From NCBI GenBank assembly GCA_019747455.1, contig JAIEQT010000585.1, positions 1 through 13,522 on the forward strand: 13,522 nucleotides of DNA, written 5' to 3'. The notes beneath the pieces are model-generated. The model had not been told where the DNA came from. It was given only the letters and a program-made list of their open reading frames with translations, and searched no databases. The stretch is from Chitinophagaceae bacterium. Its GTDB lineage: Bacteria; Bacteroidota; Bacteroidia; Chitinophagales; Chitinophagaceae. Below, piece after piece: positions 7,835-13,468 of the stretch; position 1 is the stretch's first letter, and each line of letters starts with the position of its first letter. The translations under genes and the position numbers were made by a program.

Positions 7835-7842
7835 TATTTTTG
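7835..7842 (+). promoter_or_regulatory. Bacteroidota -7 promoter element for pth
   Basis: TATTTTTG matches TAnnTTTG exactly. Only 4 nt (CAAT) separate it from the pth ATG, the same spacing as at folD, implying a leaderless transcript. No clear -33 element. Confidence 0.5.
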
Positions 7843-7846
7843 CAAT

Positions 7847-8422
7847 ATGCAGCGATTTTTAATTATCGGACTCGGAAATATAGGTGATGAATACAAGCAT
7901 ACCCGGCATAATATAGGTTTTGATGTATTGGATGCCTTCGTGAGAAAACATAATACTTTTTTTAGTACAGGCCGTTTGGCCGATGTGGCAGAGGTGAAAT
8001 GGAAGGGTAAAACCTTTATTTGTATAAAGCCTACCACGTATATGAATTTGAGTGGGAAAGCCTTTAAATACTGGCTCGATAAGGAAAAACTCGATCTTTC
8101 TCAAACCCTTACCATCGTTGATGAGTTGGCTTTACCCATAGATAAACTTCGTTTAAGAGGAAGTGGTAGTGCTGGCGGACATAATGGGCTGAAAGATATT
8201 GAACTTACGCTCGGAAGTAGCGAATACGCCCGTTTACGCTTTGGTATAGGGAATAATTACCCCAAAGGCCGGCAGGCCGAGTTTGTTTTAGGTAAATGGC
8301 TTCCGGAAGAAAGCGTAATGGTTGATAAAAAAATACCCGCTTGTATAGATATTATTGAGGCATTTGCGGCAATGGGACTCCAAAAAGCCATGAATATGGC
8401 AAATAATTTGAGCTTTACATAA
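7847..8422 (+). CDS. pth: Peptidyl-tRNA hydrolase
   Basis: Cleaves peptidyl-tRNA released by stalled ribosomes to recycle tRNA. The 191-aa length is usual. It starts MQRFLIIGLGNIGDEY as the family does. Active-site residues are present: Asn11, His21 (TRHNIGFD), Asn67 (TYMNLSG), Asp92 (VDELALP) and Asn113 (GGHNGL). LGSSEYARLRFGIG is also typical. The start is fixed by the conserved N-terminus, even though it lies only 4 nt after a -7 element. It follows the reverse-oriented kinase and precedes the FAH gene by 119 nt. Confidence 0.96.
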   Translation: MQRFLIIGLGNIGDEYKHTRHNIGFDVLDAFVRKHNTFFSTGRLADVAEVKWKGKTFICIKPTTYMNLSGKAFKYWLDKEKLDLSQTLTIVDELALPIDKLRLRGSGSAGGHNGLKDIELTLGSSEYARLRFGIGNNYPKGRQAEFVLGKWLPEESVMVDKKIPACIDIIEAFAAMGLQKAMNMANNLSFT

Positions 8423-8541
8423 TAATCTGCCCCCTTTCATAGTTATAAGTGTTGGAAATATAATCGAGGTGGCCCGAACCGTACCCCGCAGCCCAGCGCT
8501 GCAATGGATCAGCTCATTACTATTTTAAATGCGACTGTACT

Positions 8542-9153
8542 ATGAAAATTTTTTGCGTAGGCCGAAATTATGCCGATCATGCAAAAGAACTGGGCAACGA
8601 AGTTCCTGAAGAGCCCGTTATTTTCATGAAACCTAAAACTGCACTGCTACAGTCGCATACGCCATTCTATTATCCCGAGTTTTCCAACGAATTGCATTAT
8701 GAAGCCGAGCTCGTGTTACGCGTTTGTAAAAACGGGCGCTATATCACCGAGCAACAAGCCCAGCGTTATTACGATGCGGTAACTATCGGTATTGATTTTA
8801 CCGCCCGTGATATACAGGCTGCATTGAAGAAGAAAGGCTTGCCTTGGGAGAAAGCCAAAGCTTGGGATAATTCGGCAGTGGTTGGAAATTGGGTGCCTTT
8901 AACAGAAAAACTCTTAAAAAACCCTATTCATTTTTCACTGAAAAATAATCAAACAACGGTTCAGGTGGGAGATACATCACACATGATCTTTTCTTTCAAC
9001 CAAATCGTTTCTCATATCTCAAATTATTTCTCCCTCAATATCGGCGACCTCATTTATACAGGTACACCGGCAGGTGTAGGAGAATGTGTGGTAGGAGATA
9101 TATTGGAAGGTTTTTTTGAGAATGAAAAAATGTTTGAACTGGAAATAAAATAG
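8542..9153 (+). CDS. Fumarylacetoacetate hydrolase (FAH) family protein
   Basis: A 203-aa single-domain FAH protein. KIFCVGRNYADHAKELGNE and the C-terminal IYTGTPAGVG are hallmark segments. The metal ligands are visible as Glu54 and Glu56 (HYEAEL) and Asp85 (GIDFTARD). Short FAH proteins include acylpyruvate hydrolases, oxaloacetate decarboxylase/tautomerases (FAHD1-like) and hydroxymuconate isomerases; sequence alone does not choose. It ends 1 nt before the E1 dehydrogenase start, so the two are probably translated from one mRNA, which would fit a role in 2-oxoacid metabolism (inference). The 119 nt upstream hold a small GCAGC/GCTGC hairpin (8488-8502) and no clear promoter. Confidence 0.9.
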   Translation: MKIFCVGRNYADHAKELGNEVPEEPVIFMKPKTALLQSHTPFYYPEFSNELHYEAELVLRVCKNGRYITEQQAQRYYDAVTIGIDFTARDIQAALKKKGLPWEKAKAWDNSAVVGNWVPLTEKLLKNPIHFSLKNNQTTVQVGDTSHMIFSFNQIVSHISNYFSLNIGDLIYTGTPAGVGECVVGDILEGFFENEKMFELEIK

Positions 9154-9154
9154 C

Positions 9155-11221
9155 ATGCTTACACCCAATATATTACTGCAGGCGTATAAGCTCATGATGA
9201 TGGCAAAATCCATGAGTGAAACCTACGATGCCAATAGGCAGGTGTGTAAGTATGTGCATTCTACCTCTCGCGGCCACGAAGCTATTCAAATTGCAACCGG
9301 TTTACAATTACTACCCTGCGATTGGGTAAGCCCCTATTATAGAGATGATAGTTTAATGCTCGCAGCAGGCTTTGAGCCGTACGAGTTAATGCTTCAATTG
9401 TTGGCCAAAAAAGATGATCCCTTCTCCGGTGGTAGGTCATATTATTGCCACCCCAGTAATAAAGATGAAGTTCGTCCTTCTATCATACACCAAAGCAGTG
9501 CCACCGGTATGCAGGCCATACCTACCACAGGTTTAGCCCAAGGTGTTCAGTTTCTGGAGCAAACACAATCGGCCAAACTACGAAAATCCTCCGATGGAAA
9601 ATCACCCATCGTGATATGTTCATTAGGTGATGGAAGTATGACGGAAGGAGAGGTAAGTGAAGCCCTTCAATTTGCATCCCTCAAACAATTACCGATTGTT
9701 TATTTAGTACAGGATAACCAGTGGAGTATCAGTGCCAGTGCCGATGAAGTAAGAACCATGAATGCCTATGAATATGCTTGTGGTTTTAAAGGTCTTAAGC
9801 GAATGCAATGCGATGGCAGTGATTTTATGCGTTGCTATGAAACTATGGAGCAGGCAGTAAACTATGCCCGCACCGAAAGAAAACCAGTACTAGTGCATGC
9901 TAAAGTGCCTTTATTGGGGCATCATACCAGCGGGGTACGCAAAGAGTTCTATAGAAGTAGAGAAGATTTATTAAAGCATGGATTATATGATCCAATCCCT
10001 AAACTCAGGCATCTCCTAAACGGTGTGGGATTTAATGATCATGAAATTAATAAAGTAGAAACCGACGCTCTTGAAATCATACTGGAAGATTTTAAGAAAG
10101 CACAAGGAGCTGCTGAACCAGATATTCGTTCCGTTGAAGATCATGTGTTTGCACCTACAGCTATTAAAGAAGAAAAAGGACAAAGAGTACCCAAAGGTGC
10201 TGAGAAAGTGATGATGGTAGATGCTGCCCTACATGCCATTGATGAAATTTTAGATGAATATCCTGAAGCCATATTATACGGACAAGATGTAGGAGGAAGG
10301 CTAGGGGGTGTTTTCCGGGAAGCGGCAACCCTGGCAGAAAAATATGGTGAGAACAGAGTGTTTAATACAGCCATTCAAGAGGCTTATATAGTTGGATCTA
10401 CTGTTGGCTTGAGCGCTATGGGTATGAAGCCGATCGTAGAAATCCAGTTTGCCGATTATATCTATCCCGGCTTAAATCAGTTGGTTACCGAAGTAGCCAA
10501 ATCTTGTTATTTATCTAACGGTAAGTTTCCCGTACAAATGGTATTGCGTGTACCTGTAGGTGCGTATGGGGGTGGGGGGCCATATCATAGTGGCAGTATC
10601 GAAAGTACCTTATTATCTATCAAGGGTATTAAAGTAGTATATCCTTCCAATGCCGCGGACATGAAAGGTTTGATGAAAGCCGCCTTCCTCGATCCTAATC
10701 CTGTTATTATGCTCGAGCATAAAGGATTGTACTGGAGTAAAGTGCCCGGTACCGATGATGCCAAAACCATCGAACCGGCAAAAGATTATATACTGCCCCT
10801 AGGTAAAGCCAATGTAGTATTACAAACTGAAATGGAGCGGGTACGTAAGGGAGAAACTATTACAGTGGTTACTTATGGTATGGGAGTATATTGGGCAAAA
10901 GCGGCTGCAGAGCGTTATCCCGGACAAGTAGAAATAGTAGACCTTCGATCTTTATATCCATTAGATGAAGAAACCATCTTTAATTCGGTAAAGCGCCATG
11001 GTAAAGTATTAGTACTAACCGAAGAGCAACAAAATAATTCATTTGCAGAAGCTTTATCGCTTCGTATATCTAACGATTGCTACCATTTTTTAGATGCCAA
11101 GGTTGAAGTAATGGGAGCTAAAAACCTGCCGGCTATTCCTATCAATGTGGCATTAGAAACCGCCATGCTCCCCACTGCCACCAAAGTGGCTGAACGCATC
11201 GGGAAATTGTTGGCGTATTAG
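9155..11221 (+). CDS. 2-oxoacid dehydrogenase E1, fused alpha and beta subunits
   Basis: A 688-aa thiamine-diphosphate enzyme decarboxylating a 2-oxoacid (pyruvate or branched-chain) and passing the acyl group to E2. The alpha half (about 1-335) has SRGHEAIQIATG (38-49), YYRDD and the TPP motif from GDG (158-160) to Asn188 (VQDNQW). The beta half starts near 345: ILYGQDVGGRLGGVF, NTAIQEAYIVGSTVGLSAMG, VEIQFADYIYPG, RVPVGAYGGGGPYHSGS. These halves are separate subunits in many bacteria; fused forms are known in Bacteroidota. Substrate cannot be decided, and no E2 or E3 gene is nearby. It starts 1 nt after the FAH stop and ends 43 nt before the tRNA, with no clear terminator between. Confidence 0.95.
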   Translation: MLTPNILLQAYKLMMMAKSMSETYDANRQVCKYVHSTSRGHEAIQIATGLQLLPCDWVSPYYRDDSLMLAAGFEPYELMLQLLAKKDDPFSGGRSYYCHPSNKDEVRPSIIHQSSATGMQAIPTTGLAQGVQFLEQTQSAKLRKSSDGKSPIVICSLGDGSMTEGEVSEALQFASLKQLPIVYLVQDNQWSISASADEVRTMNAYEYACGFKGLKRMQCDGSDFMRCYETMEQAVNYARTERKPVLVHAKVPLLGHHTSGVRKEFYRSREDLLKHGLYDPIPKLRHLLNGVGFNDHEINKVETDALEIILEDFKKAQGAAEPDIRSVEDHVFAPTAIKEEKGQRVPKGAEKVMMVDAALHAIDEILDEYPEAILYGQDVGGRLGGVFREAATLAEKYGENRVFNTAIQEAYIVGSTVGLSAMGMKPIVEIQFADYIYPGLNQLVTEVAKSCYLSNGKFPVQMVLRVPVGAYGGGGPYHSGSIESTLLSIKGIKVVYPSNAADMKGLMKAAFLDPNPVIMLEHKGLYWSKVPGTDDAKTIEPAKDYILPLGKANVVLQTEMERVRKGETITVVTYGMGVYWAKAAAERYPGQVEIVDLRSLYPLDEETIFNSVKRHGKVLVLTEEQQNNSFAEALSLRISNDCYHFLDAKVEVMGAKNLPAIPINVALETAMLPTATKVAERIGKLLAY

Positions 11222-11246
11222 GCTTTTCCCATTCATCCAAACCACC

Positions 11247-11254
11247 TATATTTG
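11247..11254 (+). promoter_or_regulatory. -7 promoter element for tRNA-Met
   Basis: TATATTTG matches TAnnTTTG exactly, 10 nt before the mature tRNA 5' end. A TTTT run about 19 nt upstream is a weak -33 candidate. Confidence 0.6.
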
Positions 11255-11264
11255 CACCCCAATT

Positions 11265-11338
11265 GGCGAGGTAGCTCAGTTGGTTAGAGCACAGGATTCA
11301 TAACCCTGAGGTCTCGGGTTCAAATCCCGATCTCGCTA
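11265..11338 (+). tRNA. tRNA-Met (CAT anticodon)
   Basis: A full cloverleaf can be drawn. Acceptor GGCGAGG / TCTCGCT with G-T pairs at both ends; D stem GCTC/GAGC; anticodon stem CAGGA/CCCTG with one A-C mismatch next to loop TTCATAA; variable loop AGGTC; T arm TCGGG-TTCAAAT-CCCGA; discriminator A at 11338. CCA is not encoded. The first acceptor pair is G-T and the D arm is ordinary. It reads as elongator Met, but CAT could also mark initiator or a lysidine-modified Ile tRNA; without the identity elements tested, elongator Met is the best guess. Its 3' part is duplicated 325 bp downstream. Confidence 0.93.
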
Positions 11339-11365
11339 CACGGTCTCAGTAATGAGACCTTTTTT
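11313..11365 (+). repeat. 53-bp direct repeat, copy 1 (tRNA T arm, acceptor end and terminator)
   Basis: Identical over 53 bases to 11638-11690. It starts at the last base of the variable loop (CTCGGG) and runs through the acceptor 3' strand and the terminator into its T-tract. This copy belongs to the intact tRNA gene. Confidence 0.95.
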
Positions 11366-11366
11366 T
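11342..11366 (+). terminator. Intrinsic terminator of tRNA-Met
   Basis: Perfect 7-bp stem GGTCTCA/TGAGACC with GTAA loop, followed by seven Ts. The GIY-YIG ATG begins at the very next base. Confidence 0.92.
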
Positions 11367-11609
11367 ATGTCATTCACCGTTTACGTTTTATACTCGGAAA
11401 AAGCAAATAAACACTACACTGGATTTACTAATAATCTAGCTGAGCGTTTGCACAGCCATAATGATTATGGAAAAGATTGGACTGCCGCTTACAGACCTTG
11501 GAGGTTGATTTACTCAAAGCAATTCGATTTAAAGGCTGATGCAATGAAATACGAAAAATGGCTAAAATCGGGTGTTGGGAGAAATTATATAAAGCGTTTG
11601 CCCCATTAA
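11367..11609 (+). CDS. Small GIY-YIG nuclease-domain protein (YhbQ-like)
   Basis: An 80-aa protein that is almost entirely one GIY-YIG domain, a fold that cleaves DNA via a conserved Tyr/Arg/Glu centre. The motif is degenerate (YVL at 6-8, YTG at 17-19), but key residues are present: Tyr6, Tyr17, Arg27 (ERLHSHN) and Glu63 (YEKWLKSG). The ATG directly after the terminator T-tract is chosen. A longer start at 11352 lies inside the terminator stem-loop and adds only MRPFF. There is no promoter between tRNA and gene, so expression may need read-through of the tRNA terminator. No DNA-binding domain is attached, unlike classical homing endonucleases. It is flanked by the 53-bp tRNA-derived repeats. 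Confidence 0.88.
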   Translation: MSFTVYVLYSEKANKHYTGFTNNLAERLHSHNDYGKDWTAAYRPWRLIYSKQFDLKADAMKYEKWLKSGVGRNYIKRLPH

Positions 11610-11612
11610 GTA

Positions 11613-11663
11613 AGGATTCATATCCGCCTAAGGCGGACTCGGGTTCAAATCCCGATCTCGCTA
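11613..11663 (+). pseudogene. tRNA-Met 3'-half remnant
   Basis: Begins with AGGATTCATA, matching the anticodon region of the intact tRNA (11293-11302) including CAT. A 15-nt palindrome (TCCGCC-TAA-GGCGGA, 11623-11637) stands where the rest of the anticodon stem and the variable loop should be. The T arm and acceptor strand are then identical to the intact gene. There is no D arm or 5' acceptor strand, so no functional tRNA can form. It starts 3 nt after the GIY-YIG stop codon. Confidence 0.8.
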
Positions 11664-11690
11664 CACGGTCTCAGTAATGAGACCTTTTTT
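11638..11690 (+). repeat. 53-bp direct repeat, copy 2
   Basis: Perfect copy of 11313-11365, at offset 325 bp. It carries the tRNA T arm, acceptor 3' strand and terminator, and forms the distal boundary of the GIY-YIG unit. Confidence 0.95.
11667..11690 (+). terminator. Duplicated tRNA terminator
   Basis: Same GGTCTCA-GTAA-TGAGACC hairpin followed by six Ts. In its new place it ends any transcript covering the GIY-YIG gene. Confidence 0.9.
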
Positions 11691-11715
11691 ATTGAGATTA
11701 TTGCTAATTTCATAC

Positions 11716-12009
11716 ATGCATCAGCACATCATCAACGCCTCTATCCAAGTTGTTCCCATTGGTACTAATAAACATCCTTATGTTTGGGTAGATGAAGCCA
11801 TTAGCATTATTCAGCAATCCGGGTTAAAGTATACCATTGGCGCTTTTGGTACCGATATAGAGGGTTATTATATCGAAGTGATGAAACTCATTGAAGATAT
11901 AAATGAGTACTTGTATAAACAAGCCTGCGAAGAATGGATCGTAAATTGTCAAATTCAGTTTAGGGCGGGCTCGGATATTACAATTGAAGAAAAGATCAAG
12001 AAATATTAG
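11716..12009 (+). CDS. Thiamine-binding (MTH1187/YkoF-like) protein
   Basis: A 97-aa protein resembling the MTH1187-type thiamine-binding family: INASIQVVPIGTNKHPYVWVDEAI near the N-terminus, then GLKYTIGAFGTDIEG and a C-terminal IQFRAGSDITIEEKI. Members are small ferredoxin-like-fold proteins of about 100 aa that bind thiamine-like ligands; their physiological role is unclear. The ATG at 11716 gives the family length. An upstream in-frame ATG at 11677 lies in the duplicated terminator and would add a hydrophobic 13-residue stretch, judged unlikely. It sits just outside the tRNA-derived repeat and looks intact. No thiamine genes or riboswitch are seen, though the E1 enzyme upstream uses thiamine diphosphate. 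Confidence 0.8.
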   Translation: MHQHIINASIQVVPIGTNKHPYVWVDEAISIIQQSGLKYTIGAFGTDIEGYYIEVMKLIEDINEYLYKQACEEWIVNCQIQFRAGSDITIEEKIKKY

Positions 12010-12031
12010 TATAAAGTTTTACCTTAGGAAT

Positions 12032-12082
12032 ACAACAGTAACCCTAACAAATTAAGCCGGTTGATATAACTGGCACTGTTGT
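12032..12082. repeat. Nested inverted repeats ahead of the recombinase remnant
   Basis: ACAACAGT (12032-12039) pairs perfectly with ACTGTTGT (12075-12082). Inside it, GCCGGTT (12056-12062) pairs with AACTGGC (12068-12074) with one mismatch around a 5-nt loop. The structure ends 1 nt before the recombinase ATG. It could be an operator or recombination site; no function is shown. Confidence 0.45.
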
Positions 12083-12083
12083 T

Positions 12084-12606
12084 ATGCAAATACAAAGAGT
12101 TGACTCTGTAAATGGTCATGTGCTTAAAGCTATGAAAGACCATTTGATATTGAAAACCTATAGTGCGAGTACGATACGAACCTATTTGAACGAGATGCAG
12201 CAGCTATTACATACGGTAGCTAATATACCTGTTGATGCCTTGCAGCCCGAGCATTTAAAAAGATATTTTGCGTGCCTATATTTGCCAATATACCCCAAAG
12301 CCGAAGGTATATCTATTTGAGTCGGAGCAATCGGGGGATGCATATCCAATTAGAACCATTCAACAAATTTTTAGTAATGCAAAGGTAAAAGCTGGAATAA
12401 AAAAGGAGTTAGGTATACACAGTTTGCGACATAGTTTTGCAACACATTTATTAGATAAGGGGACAGATATACGCTACATCAAGGAATTATTGGGTCATTT
12501 CGATATTAAGACTACCGAGCGTTATTTGCATGTGAGTAAACGGCAATTAGTAAATATCATAAGCCCATTAGATGATTTATTCAGTAAAAAGCAGATAAAT
12601 CGCTAA
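12084..12606 (+). pseudogene. Tyrosine recombinase/integrase, internally deleted and frameshifted
   Basis: Two pieces of a XerC/D-like site-specific recombinase lie in different frames. Piece one (12084 to about 12270) is the N-terminal SAM-like core-binding domain: [30 protein letters not shown]. Piece two (about 12268-12606, frame +1) is the end of the catalytic domain: [20 protein letters not shown], then [28 protein letters not shown]. The second catalytic Arg with its HxxR, the LGH histidine and the nucleophile Tyr survive. The first catalytic Arg region and roughly 120-130 residues of the usual length are gone; the join falls near TATTTTGCG at 12263-12271. It cannot make a working enzyme. 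It may be the relic of the integrase of an island at the tRNA. Confidence 0.88.
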
Positions 12607-12608
12607 CA

Positions 12609-12689
12609 ATACAAACTGTATAACTGCATATGTGTAAGCTACAATACAAAATGTATAATATATTGACGCAACTACAATATAAATTATAT
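12609..12689. repeat. Three evenly spaced 13-bp palindromes
   Basis: ATACA-AAC-TGTAT (12609-12621), ATACA-AAA-TGTAT (12644-12656) and ATATA-AAT-TATAT (12677-12689) are 35 and 33 bp apart, about three helical turns. Each lies in a longer similar context, ACAATAnAAAnTnTATAAY. They fill the gap between the recombinase remnant and the next gene, so they could be regulator operators, recombinase sites or former att-site arms. The third is more diverged. Confidence 0.7.
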
Positions 12690-12724
12690 AACGCTGGAGG
12701 GGCTGAATTCATTGATTTTTTTAT

Positions 12725-12755
12725 TTTGGAATGAGTCGGGGGTAGCGTATATTTA
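12725..12755 (+). promoter_or_regulatory. Candidate Bacteroidota promoter for the hypothetical gene
   Basis: TTTG at 12725-12728, a 19-nt spacer, then TATATTTA at 12748-12755 (one base off TAnnTTTG). The ATG follows 29 nt downstream. An imperfect inverted repeat, TATA(A)CGCT (12687-12695) with AGCGTATA (12744-12751), overlaps the -7 element and the third palindrome. Confidence 0.45.
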
Positions 12756-12784
12756 AGTGTTACCTGCCATTTTACTGACACAGT

Positions 12785-13468
12785 ATGCCAATAACACAAT
12801 CCGAAAATATTGTCTCTCAAATTAACTCAAATGTTTTTTTTAAAGAGTTCACATTTAGCAAAAATGACTTTAAAGAGCTTGACACAAACCCAAAATTGGA
12901 GTTTGCTGACAATTTCGTTTGGTTAGACAAATTATTTTTTATTTATCAGATAAAAGAACGAGACGCCAATTCAACGGACAACATAAAATGGTTCGAAAAT
13001 AAAGTATTAAAAAAGGCGGTAAAGCAAATAAAGTCGACACTAAATTATATTTCGACATATCCAGAAATTATTATTGAAAACGAAAAGGGGCATAAACTTG
13101 ACATTACAAAAGCAAAAGAATGTGAAGACCCTAAAAAAATAATTATTTATTCCCCGTCTGACAATTTTCCCGAATCAAAAAGAAACTTAAAGTTTTACGA
13201 GAGTTCTGAAATTGGCTTAATACATCTTTTTCATTCAGAGGATTATTATTGGATTTGCAAATACCTAATTACGCCAGCGGAAGTTGAAGAGTATTTAAAC
13301 TTTAGAGAAGACTTGTTTCTTTTTGACAAAGAAAGGACTAACGTCTTGCCTGAACAATATTTCTTGGGACACTTTTTGGAAACATTAGATGCCGACCACT
13401 TCGACCCAGCGTATATTACAAATCTAAAAAATCACAAACCTGACATGTGTAAGCTCCCCCAAAAATAG
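12785..13468 (+). CDS. Hypothetical protein, 3' end apparently cut by an insertion sequence
   Basis: I do not recognise this 227-aa protein. It has no signal peptide or membrane segment, is rich in charged and aromatic residues, and its codon use is more AT-rich than the core genes, suggesting acquisition by transfer. Residues 38-60 (LEFADNFVWLDKLFFIYQIK) resemble the strand-turn-strand of PD-(D/E)xK nucleases (Asp...Gln-x-Lys), and KWFENKVLKKAVKQIKSTL follows as a charged helix; this nuclease idea is weak inference. EIGLIHLFHSEDYYWICKYL and PAEVEEYLNFRE follow. The last six codons (CKLPQK) and stop coincide with what looks like an IS left end, so the native protein was probably longer. It starts downstream of three palindromes and a candidate promoter. 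Confidence 0.6.
   Translation: MPITQSENIVSQINSNVFFKEFTFSKNDFKELDTNPKLEFADNFVWLDKLFFIYQIKERDANSTDNIKWFENKVLKKAVKQIKSTLNYISTYPEIIIENEKGHKLDITKAKECEDPKKIIIYSPSDNFPESKRNLKFYESSEIGLIHLFHSEDYYWICKYLITPAEVEEYLNFREDLFLFDKERTNVLPEQYFLGHFLETLDADHFDPAYITNLKNHKPDMCKLPQK

Larger units (their letters stand above)
11313..11690 (+). mobile_element. Candidate GIY-YIG mini-element nested in the tRNA-Met 3' end
   Basis: Two perfect 53-bp direct repeats derived from the tRNA 3' end and terminator enclose one gene, a GIY-YIG nuclease. The unit length is 325 bp. An intact tRNA on one side and a displaced tRNA 3' fragment on the other is the classic footprint of tRNA-targeted insertion, but no recombinase lies between the repeats. 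Mobility is inferred; a tandem tRNA duplication later interrupted by the gene is an alternative. Confidence 0.45.

Noticed and set aside
10141..10374. A 77-codon open frame on the minus strand.
   Set aside because: Antisense to conserved E1 beta sequence; a shadow of that gene's codon pattern.
11339..12010. A thiamine (TPP) riboswitch upstream of the thiamine-binding gene.
   Set aside because: The upstream space is filled by the tRNA-derived repeat and terminator; no TPP-aptamer core such as CUGAGA was found in a suitable fold.
12690..12784. A possible integron attC site, from the ACGCT/AGCGT inverted repeat near an integrase remnant.
   Set aside because: No GTTRRRY/RYYYAAC core boxes could be placed, and the recombinase piece shows no IntI-specific insert.
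12581..12820. A 79-codon minus-strand frame across the palindromes.
   Set aside because: Low-complexity translation, overlaps the start of the plus-strand gene and has no family signal.
12630..13455. The 11-mer ATGTGTAAGCT occurs at 12630-12640 and again at 13445-13455, the latter at the IS end.
   Set aside because: Repeats of this length are expected by chance in a window this size, and the flanks do not match, so it is not taken as an IS scar.
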